From: Clostridia bacterium
Lineage (GTDB): Bacteria; Bacillota; Clostridia; Christensenellales; CALWSW01
DNA length: 13,340 nucleotides
NCBI GenBank assembly: GCA_019421925.1
Contig: JAHZEH010000015.1
Coordinates: 4,904-18,243 of the forward strand
Direction of reading: 5' to 3'
Shown one piece after another: positions 7,790 to 13,340 of the stretch. The position numbers and the translations under genes were made by a program. Numbering within the stretch: position 1 is the stretch's first letter; every line of letters starts with the position of its first letter. Below the pieces are notes generated by a model, which saw only the letters and a program-made list of their open reading frames with translations, was not told the DNA's origin and searched no databases.

Positions 7790-8917
7790 ATGCAAAAACG
7801 CAGCTTTATAACCATCAACCGGGCGCGGGACTGGAGCAGGGGACTGCTCTGCGGCCTCTCCGTGCAGGGGAACAGCCTGGTCCTCTCAGGCGGGCGGAGC
7901 GTCGCGGGGGGGACGTATTACTCCCACTCGATCGACAGCGGGGAGAGCGACTTCATCTGGGGGCGGGTGCTGTTGGAGGGGGAGTTCCCCAAAGACACGC
8001 TGGTCTCTGTTTACGCTTACTCCTCCAACTGGAAACGGCTGGACGACGACGAGGAGGACATCGACGCATATCTGGCCGACCCCTATGTATCCCCCACCGT
8101 CAAGGGAGGGAGGCTCGACGGCCTCTTCTCCAGGAAAAATAATGGGGGCCAGGATGCTCTGCTCAATTGCCAGGGACGCTATTTATGGGTTAAAATTGAA
8201 GTATTGGCAACGGGTGAGGAAAGACCCAGGCTGGACGCCCTGCGCCTGCAATATACGGGAGACCATATGGTGGACTATCTGCCCTCCATCTACCGCAGCA
8301 GCGGAACCGAGAGCTTTACCACCCGTTTCCTTTCCATCTTTAACAGCATGGTGCTCGACCTGGAGGAGGATATCTACTCGGTCAGCAGGCAGTTCGACTT
8401 CGAACGGGCGAGCGGCGACATGCTGCGCTTTATCGCCTCCTGGGTGTGCGTTGACACCGCCGGGCTGGACGATGAGGGAATCCGCAGGGCCATCGCGGGG
8501 GCGATGGAGGAGTATCAGTTCGCCCAGACCCCTGCGGGCATCCGGCGCATGATCGAGCGCTGGACGGGGCACACCCCCATCCTCGTGGAGCACTTCACGG
8601 TGCGCGAGAATATCCGGCGGGGCAAGGACAAAGAGCTCTACAGCCGCCTCTATGGAGATAACCCGTATAAGTTCTTTGTGCTGATGGAGGAGAAAACCTT
8701 CAAAAGCAGGGCAGAGGCCGACGCCTTTCTCGAGAGGCTGCGCAAGGCCATCCCTGCCCACGTGGACGCCGATCTCATCCTGCTCAAGCAGAGCGTATAC
8801 CTGGATTGGCACACCTATCTCGGCGTGAACTCCGTCATTTCCGGTTACACGCCCGTAGCGATTGACGAAAGCATATCGATTCATTACGACACGATGATTG
8901 GAGGGGAAAACCATTGA
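7790..8917 (+). CDS. Phage tail protein I-like baseplate protein with N-terminal beta domain
   Basis: This 375 aa protein has two parts. Residues 1-160 are strand-rich: RDWSRGLLCGLSVQGNSLVLSGG, then YYSHSIDSGESDFIWGRVLLEGEFPKDTLVSVYAYS, then GRYLWVKIEVLATGEERPRLDALRLQY. This resembles the beta-sandwich often fused in front of tail proteins in CIS loci. Residues about 161-290 are the phage tail protein domain (P2 gpI-like). It starts at DYLPSIYRSS and has FLSIFNSMVLDLEEDIYSVSRQFDFERASGDMLRFIASWVCVD and RRAIAGAMEEYQFAQTPAGIRRMIERWTGH. The C-terminal part (about 294-375) is an acidic/helical then strand segment with AEADAFLERLRKAIPAHVDADLILL. P2 gpI sits at the outer wedge and holds the tail fibre, so this is the probable mount for target contact. 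The codon for Leu in RYLWV is TTA within a small AT-rich patch. Confidence 0.85.
   Translation: MQKRSFITINRARDWSRGLLCGLSVQGNSLVLSGGRSVAGGTYYSHSIDSGESDFIWGRVLLEGEFPKDTLVSVYAYSSNWKRLDDDEEDIDAYLADPYVSPTVKGGRLDGLFSRKNNGGQDALLNCQGRYLWVKIEVLATGEERPRLDALRLQYTGDHMVDYLPSIYRSSGTESFTTRFLSIFNSMVLDLEEDIYSVSRQFDFERASGDMLRFIASWVCVDTAGLDDEGIRRAIAGAMEEYQFAQTPAGIRRMIERWTGHTPILVEHFTVRENIRRGKDKELYSRLYGDNPYKFFVLMEEKTFKSRAEADAFLERLRKAIPAHVDADLILLKQSVYLDWHTYLGVNSVISGYTPVAIDESISIHYDTMIGGENH
8900..8906 (+). promoter_or_regulatory. Ribosome binding site for the 594 aa protein
   Basis: GGAGGGG lies 7 bases before the TTG at 8914, supporting this non-ATG start. The start overlaps the upstream stop by four bases (TTGA). 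Confidence 0.72.
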
Positions 8918-10698
8918 AAAACCAAAATGTCTTCCCGCTGGAGAGGAACCGGTATTTTTATGGAAAGCTGCTCACCGTCCGCGATTTTGAGGTGGAGCAG
9001 ACCTACATGAACAACAAGCGGCGCATCCTCAACCGGGCTGTGACGGGCACGGGCGTGGTGTGCGGCCTGTCCGTGCAGCGCAGCGACGATGTCACCCTCA
9101 TGATTGAGAGCGGACTGGCGCTGGACTACGCGGGGCGCGAGATCGTAGTGGAATCCCCCATCATCAAAAAGCTCCAGATGATCGACGGTTACGGGGCCCT
9201 CATGGGCAGGACCGAGGCCTTCCTCAGCATCCGCTTCAGCGAGCAGGAGGCAGAAAAGGTCAATGCTGTGGGCGCAGACGCCAGCCAGAGCATCCAAAAT
9301 AACAAATTCATCGAGACATACGCCCTCGCCCTCGAGACGGCGGAGCCGGACGTGGCCTCCATCCTGGACGTCACAGGCCGGTGCGCCACTACCCTGCTTT
9401 ACAGCGCCAACGGCGTGCGGGTGGCGCTGTCCGTCCCGGTGTGCGCTCCCGCGGGGGAGGAGTTTATCCTGGAGTGCCGGGTGCTCAAAAGCGCAGACAG
9501 CGAGCCCCTCTCCTTCGACATCTCCTTTGAGTCCGACTGTGCGGTGAGCCTGTCGGGGGAAAAACGCATTCAGCTCTCCTTCACTGAGGGAGCCGGGGAG
9601 AGCGGCGAACTTTATACCAAGCAGTTCAAGGTGCGGGCCGCCTCCCTGGCGGACATGACCGCCCGCTTCGCTGTGACCCCCGTGCAGTTTGACCTGCGCA
9701 TGGGGGACCTCAACGACGGCACCTCCGTCACTGTGGAGGATGAGATATTCATCGCCCGGTCCAAAGAGGACTGCGACGCCTATCTCGAGCGGCGGGATAC
9801 CTTCGAGCGCCGCATGAAGGGGAGCGACCTGCCCATCTACTTGGCCAAACTGGACCTCATCCCCATGGGAGCGGCCTCCATCATCCGCAAGGTACAGCCC
9901 CTGCCTTTCGGCCAGCGGCTCCATGTGGGCGGCGAGGGCGGCGGTATGGGCGGCTCCGGCGTGCTCAATGTCACGAGCGAGGTGCGCACCCTCAAATACT
10001 GGCAGAAACCCGAGGCCTATGCCGACTACAACGGCGCCACCGGCACCCTCAATTTCAAGTTCGGCATCCCCTCCACCGAGGCCTATGACTACGCCACCTC
10101 CTCGGGCATCGTCGATATCCCTCTGACCGGCGGTCTGCGGGTCAACGCCCGCTACTTCTCGGAGGAGGTGCCCCACAACCTGGGGCCGGGCAACGTCAAT
10201 ATCACTCTGTCTGTGGAGTTCCAGGAGGAGGAGCAGCCGAGACTGTACTATGGCAACTGCGAGGTCTTCCGGGGGAAGAACGGCAACAAAGCCGTGCCCC
10301 AGGTCCAGACCGGCGCCATCCTCTATCCCGAGCGGGGCACCTTCAAAGTGGGGGTCTGGCTTCTGGACAACGTGGAGGGCACCAGCATCCGGGTGCGCTA
10401 TTTTGCCTCCAAAGCGGCGAGGGATGTGGACGACTTCAAGCGCAAAAATCAGGTCAGCATCAAGGTGCTGCCTGAGATCCAACGGGTGCGGGTGCGGGAG
10501 CGCCTGCGCCTCAAGGCTATCGTCTCCGGAACGGAGGACAGGGGGGTTCTCTGGTCGGTCAAGGACACTGACGGCGGCAGTATCGACAGGAACGGCCTCT
10601 ACCAGGCCCCGGCCACCCGAGGCACCTATGAGATCGTGGTGCAGAGCACGGCCGATCCGGAGTGCAAAATCTCTACCTTTGTGATTGTTGAGGAATAA
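8914..10698 (+). CDS. CIS-associated 594 aa protein with C-terminal Ig-like domain, function unknown
   Basis: I do not recognise a named family with certainty. The N terminus (residues 9-54: LERNRYFYGKLLTVRDFEVEQ, NNKRRILNRAVTGTGVVCGLSV) looks strongly conserved and, from memory, resembles a segment seen in uncharacterised proteins beside CIS loci in several phyla. The region to about 330 is strand-rich with charged helical parts (for example CDAYLERRDTFERRMKGSDLPIYLAKLDLIPMGAAS). A glycine-rich hinge (about 339-349) follows, then another beta-rich stretch (about 355-500). Residues 512-594 resemble a bacterial Ig-like (BIG-type) domain: IQRVRVRERLRLKAIVSG, LWSVKDTDGGSIDRNGLYQAPATRGTYEIVVQS. 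No signal peptide or membrane helix is seen. It lies where Afp13/Pvc13 tail-fibre genes often lie, so an exterior or adhesive role is possible, but there is no fibre repeat. TTG start, overlapping TTGA. Confidence 0.7.
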   Translation: MKNQNVFPLERNRYFYGKLLTVRDFEVEQTYMNNKRRILNRAVTGTGVVCGLSVQRSDDVTLMIESGLALDYAGREIVVESPIIKKLQMIDGYGALMGRTEAFLSIRFSEQEAEKVNAVGADASQSIQNNKFIETYALALETAEPDVASILDVTGRCATTLLYSANGVRVALSVPVCAPAGEEFILECRVLKSADSEPLSFDISFESDCAVSLSGEKRIQLSFTEGAGESGELYTKQFKVRAASLADMTARFAVTPVQFDLRMGDLNDGTSVTVEDEIFIARSKEDCDAYLERRDTFERRMKGSDLPIYLAKLDLIPMGAASIIRKVQPLPFGQRLHVGGEGGGMGGSGVLNVTSEVRTLKYWQKPEAYADYNGATGTLNFKFGIPSTEAYDYATSSGIVDIPLTGGLRVNARYFSEEVPHNLGPGNVNITLSVEFQEEEQPRLYYGNCEVFRGKNGNKAVPQVQTGAILYPERGTFKVGVWLLDNVEGTSIRVRYFASKAARDVDDFKRKNQVSIKVLPEIQRVRVRERLRLKAIVSGTEDRGVLWSVKDTDGGSIDRNGLYQAPATRGTYEIVVQSTADPECKISTFVIVEE

Positions 10699-10701
10699 GC
10701 A

Positions 10702-11535
10702 ATGACCAATCTGGCGAAGGAAGGCAAGTACAAAATCATAGGATATTTTGTCGACCGGGAGGACTACCAGGCCTTCCTCGCCATTGACATTGAGGATGGG
10801 GCCCGCAGGCAGGTGGTCGTCAACCGGTACCGCAGGGGCGAGGACATCCGGCGGCTCATCCCCGTGTTTTACGAGGTGCAGAGGTGCGGTTTTTCCGACC
10901 TGGCCGACGTCTTTACCGAGTACGGCGCTCTGAATGTGGCCTTCCGCTACCGGGGCGGAAGCAAACTGGCGCAGGTGTTCGGGCCCAAGACAAAGTTCAG
11001 CGACGAGTTCCGCGTGCACATTGAGGAGGAGCTGCTCCACGGGGCGCTGGTGCTCTCCAGCCTGCCGCCCGTGGTGCTCAGCGCCGCCATCTCAACCGAC
11101 AACGTGCTCATCGACGTACAGAGCCGGCATCTGTATTTTAATCTTATGGCCCCGCCCGAGCGCATCGGGGGCCAGACGGACCAGATGGACGCCATCTCGG
11201 ACATGAGTGAGCTGGTCCTTCGCAGAAGGTTCTATTCCGTGCCTTCTGAATTGGACTTTTTGGACGAATTGCGTCTGGGCGCCTACGCTTCGCCCACCCA
11301 GGCCTACTCCGCCTGGCGGGAGGCGGGGGAGGCTATGGAGGAGGAGCGGGGTCAGCTCGAGAAGAGCGGCGTCATGGCCTTCCTGACCGCTTTCAAGTTC
11401 AAGTGCAAGCGGTTCCGCAGGGCCCGCTCCTACAAGAAACGCTATCAGGAAAAACTGGCCCGCATGGGCCGGGAGCCCCGGAAGCCCCCCAAAAAGCGGA
11501 GGCGCAAGCGGGAGGAAGAACCCTTCGAGGCATAG
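10702..11535 (+). CDS. 277 aa protein with degenerate kinase-like fold and basic C-terminal tail, function unknown
   Basis: Start ATG 10702, AGGAA at 10691-10695, three bases after the previous stop. The first 170 residues read like a protein kinase lobe order without catalytic residues. A strand pair (YFVDREDYQAFLAIDIEDGARRQVVVNRY) has Asn where a kinase would have the strand-3 Lys. A helix and hinge follow (IRRLIPVFYEVQRCGFSDLADVFTEYGALNVAFRYRG). Then comes EEELLHGALVLSSLPPVVLSAAISTDNVLIDVQSRHLYFNL, where an Asn-Val-Leu-Ile-Asp and LYFNL echo the catalytic and DFG segments but lack the catalytic Asp pattern. Residues about 235-272 are a very basic tail (KRFRRARSYKKRYQ to KKRRRKREEE). The fold call is by eye and needs a structure comparison. 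If right, this is a pseudokinase scaffold rather than an enzyme. No membrane segment or signal peptide is seen. Alternative: a simple unrelated adaptor. Confidence 0.6.
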   Translation: MTNLAKEGKYKIIGYFVDREDYQAFLAIDIEDGARRQVVVNRYRRGEDIRRLIPVFYEVQRCGFSDLADVFTEYGALNVAFRYRGGSKLAQVFGPKTKFSDEFRVHIEEELLHGALVLSSLPPVVLSAAISTDNVLIDVQSRHLYFNLMAPPERIGGQTDQMDAISDMSELVLRRRFYSVPSELDFLDELRLGAYASPTQAYSAWREAGEAMEEERGQLEKSGVMAFLTAFKFKCKRFRRARSYKKRYQEKLARMGREPRKPPKKRRRKREEEPFEA

Positions 11536-11565
11536 CCGGAATCTTGTTGTTGGGATGGTGATTGA

Positions 11566-13340
11566 GTGAAAAAGCTGATATCCTTTCTGGTCATTCTTTT
11601 GCTCGTGACGGTGTGCGCAACCGCCCTGTTCGGGGACGCCGTCACCGGCGTGCTGTCTGAAGGCGGCGGGCTGGACGACCAGACTGCCGGCGCGGTATGT
11701 GTTGACGTAAAAGGAAATATCTATTACGTCAAAGAGACGGATGGCAAGAATGTTGTCGTCGGCATGGACGACGCGGGCAACGTCTTCCTGGAGAAGGAGC
11801 TGCCCGTCATCACCGACGCCTCCCGCTATATGATCGCCGGTCTTTACGTGGCGGGCAACAGCAATATACTGGCCGCCACGGTGGAATACGACAGGGCGAG
11901 CGAGAAGGCGAGCGCCATTTCCATGCACGTGTTCTATGAGGACGGCGCTTATGCGGTGCAGGCTCTCAACCTGCCCTGCGAGCAGATGGTCATGGACGTG
12001 TACGGGACGGGCAGCCGCTTCTCGGGCGTCAGCGAGGACGGGGAAAACATCTATTTCGCCCTGAGCAAAGGCAACCAGGTGGAGCTGTATACCCTTGAGA
12101 AGGGCCGCTATGAGGTGGCCCAGATGACCAAGAGCTATACCGTAGCCGAGAATTTCACCAAGTTCCTGCCCCTGGATGGGGAAGCGGTTGTGCTGGCCGG
12201 GGAGGACGGCAAACTCATCCTCTACGACGGCCTGGGCAGCCATATGAATACCGTGGGACAGGGCGTGGTCACCGACCAGATCTGGGGCGGGGGCGAGGGC
12301 CTCTACGTCTATGACGCCGCCGCCAAAGATATCTATCAGGTGGACGCCAACCTGTCAAACGTCCGGGTTTTCGCCCGGGGCTCCAATGTTGTCTCCCAGG
12401 CCGGCCAGGTGAAGATGGGCAGCTTTGAGAGCATATTCGTCACCAGCGGCGGCCGGGTGGCCGGCCTGCTGAACGACGGCGGACTCGCGGTCTACGCTGG
12501 CGGCGCGACCTTTATGGAGCGCATCAACGTCCAGGGGACGGGGGGCTTCAACTACTCCATCCTGTGGGTGGCCGCCATTGCCGTGGGCGTGATCCTTCTC
12601 ACCATCCTGATCTTCGATGCCTATGTGGCCTTCTTCAAAATGCGCATCTCCATCATGGTGCGCCAGGCCATTCTTATCGTTATCAGTATTGTGGGCATGC
12701 TCTATATCCTTATCAACTTCATCATCACCCCCAGCCTGGAATCCACCCTCGCCGACCAGTACTACGGCCGCATCCTCAGCAGCGCCCAGGTCATGGTATC
12801 CGCCATTGAGTCCCTGGGGGAGGAGGAGACAGAGGCGGTGTTCAGCCAGACCCACACCGTCATGGCCCGCAACCCCGGCGAGGTGGCGCCCCTGCCCTTC
12901 GACCTGCTCAGCCAGAGCGGCAAACTGAGCGTCTCCACGGACGGCTACCGAAAGGGCTTTGACGGCGACGTGCTGCCCATGCGTATCGCCCTCAAGCAGC
13001 GGATGGGCACAATCGAGCCGGGAGGGCACCTGTTTACCCAGGCGCAGGAGGCGGCGGGCAGCCGCATGTATGCTATGGTGCTCCTGGACGACGGGCGGTG
13101 CCTGGTGGCCTCAATCAGCGCCGATCTTCTTACGCCCGAGATCGAGAGTATCATGGAGATCGTTTCCCGCTTCCTGGTTATTGTGGGCGTAGTCATCATT
13201 CTGGCCTTCATGCTGGTGGAGTACCTGACGGTGCACAGCATCCGCAAGCTCAAAAAGGGAGTGGATGCGGTCAGCGCAGGGGATTACTCCATCGTCACCC
13301 ATATCAACTCCGGGGACGAGGTGGAGAGCCTGTCCAACTC
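11566..13340 (+). CDS. Membrane sensor with propeller-like ectodomain and HAMP domain, 3' end cut by window
   Basis: GTG 11566 (GGATGG at 11553-11558, modest) opens a frame of 591 complete codons that is still open at the right edge. Segments: a signal-like anchor at residues 4-20 (LISFLVILLLVTVCATALF); a strand-rich region about 30-328 with repeated short units such as GNIYYV, ENIYFALSKGNQVELYTLE, GKLILYD, GLYVYDAAAKDIYQVD and GGLAVYAGG, suggesting a beta-propeller; membrane segments about 331-353 and 367-387 with a short basic loop between; a second ectodomain about 388-531, possibly Cache-like; membrane segment about 532-554; then a HAMP start (HSIRKLKKGVDAVSAGDYSIVT, GDEVESL) from about 556. 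Predicted topology is four passes with both larger regions outside. The output domain is not in the window; kinase, phosphatase, cyclase and chemoreceptor are all possible. The gap to the upstream gene is 30 bases with no terminator, so co-transcription is likely. Confidence 0.8.
   Translation, partial: MKKLISFLVILLLVTVCATALFGDAVTGVLSEGGGLDDQTAGAVCVDVKGNIYYVKETDGKNVVVGMDDAGNVFLEKELPVITDASRYMIAGLYVAGNSNILAATVEYDRASEKASAISMHVFYEDGAYAVQALNLPCEQMVMDVYGTGSRFSGVSEDGENIYFALSKGNQVELYTLEKGRYEVAQMTKSYTVAENFTKFLPLDGEAVVLAGEDGKLILYDGLGSHMNTVGQGVVTDQIWGGGEGLYVYDAAAKDIYQVDANLSNVRVFARGSNVVSQAGQVKMGSFESIFVTSGGRVAGLLNDGGLAVYAGGATFMERINVQGTGGFNYSILWVAAIAVGVILLTILIFDAYVAFFKMRISIMVRQAILIVISIVGMLYILINFIITPSLESTLADQYYGRILSSAQVMVSAIESLGEEETEAVFSQTHTVMARNPGEVAPLPFDLLSQSGKLSVSTDGYRKGFDGDVLPMRIALKQRMGTIEPGGHLFTQAQEAAGSRMYAMVLLDDGRCLVASISADLLTPEIESIMEIVSRFLVIVGVVIILAFMLVEYLTVHSIRKLKKGVDAVSAGDYSIVTHINSGDEVESLSN

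Noticed and set aside
6292..7818. Reverse-strand open frame of 508 codons opposite the second J-like gene
   Set aside because: A shadow of the GC-rich forward gene, with compositionally biased translation and no convincing start site.
8160..8215. Small AT-rich patch inside the tail protein I-like gene
   Set aside because: The frame and domain run straight through it and it has no repeats or insertion marks, so it looks like local composition rather than a foreign insert.
8884..11040. Reverse-strand open frame of 718 codons opposite the 594 aa gene and part of the 277 aa gene
   Set aside because: Same codon-register shadow effect: it crosses a gene boundary on the other strand, and no family features are seen in its translation.
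11536..11565. Possible terminator or promoter between the 277 aa gene and the sensor gene
   Set aside because: I see no stem-loop followed by a T run and no convincing -35/-10 pair in these 30 bases.
11555..11569. Four-codon ATG frame whose TGA overlaps the GTG start of the membrane sensor
   Set aside because: Could be a leader for translational coupling, but it is so short that chance is as likely, and no clear ribosome binding site precedes it.
1..13340. Prophage interpretation
   Set aside because: Only tail-baseplate-type genes are present, with no head, packaging, integrase, holin or lysin genes, and the J-like and tail proteins are of the long CIS kind. The flanks are not visible, so this rests on the window alone.

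Overview
The window is a compact, single-direction (+ strand) block of baseplate genes from a contractile injection system (CIS), the phage-tail-like nanomachine family that includes Afp/PVC-type extracellular systems, cell-associated or membrane-attached CIS, and the type VI system. I see no capsid, terminase, integrase, holin, lysin or transposase gene, so a phage-derived injection system is a better reading than a prophage. The host cannot be identified for certain. High GC, strong purine-rich ribosome binding sites, frequent TTG/GTG starts and a Gram-positive-looking membrane sensor suggest a GC-rich Firmicute (Clostridia type). This is an inference.

Layout, left to right: (1) the 3' end of a LysM-type tube/baseplate adaptor; (2) a gpD/VgrG-type hub protein; (3) a gpV-type spike with a beta-helical tail, its start overlapping the hub stop; (4) a gp25/GPW-like baseplate wedge protein; (5) a very large baseplate J-like protein (984 aa); (6) a second baseplate J-like protein (720 aa); (7) a tail protein I-like protein with an added N-terminal beta domain; (8) a 594 aa protein with a conserved-looking N-terminal segment, a glycine hinge and a C-terminal Ig-like domain; (9) a 277 aa protein that resembles a degenerate protein kinase fold and ends in a very basic tail; (10) a membrane sensor with a propeller-like ectodomain, four predicted membrane segments and the start of a HAMP domain, cut by the window end. 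Genes 1-7 follow the usual order of the CIS baseplate module. Sheath, inner tube and AAA+ ATPase genes are not here and would be expected upstream.

Proposed working together: the hub and spike form the central needle. gp25 and the two J-like proteins build the wedges around it. The LysM protein joins the hub to the tube, and the tail protein I-like and 594 aa proteins are candidates for the outer or target-contacting parts. The last two genes are not standard baseplate parts. A kinase-fold-like protein with a basic tail beside a HAMP receptor suggests a signalling or membrane-attachment module tied to the injection machine. This is the least explained and most interesting part of the window. 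No gaps over 300 bases, RNA genes, CRISPR arrays, insertion sequences or convincing terminators were seen. All junctions are 30 bases or less or overlapping, which fits one operon.
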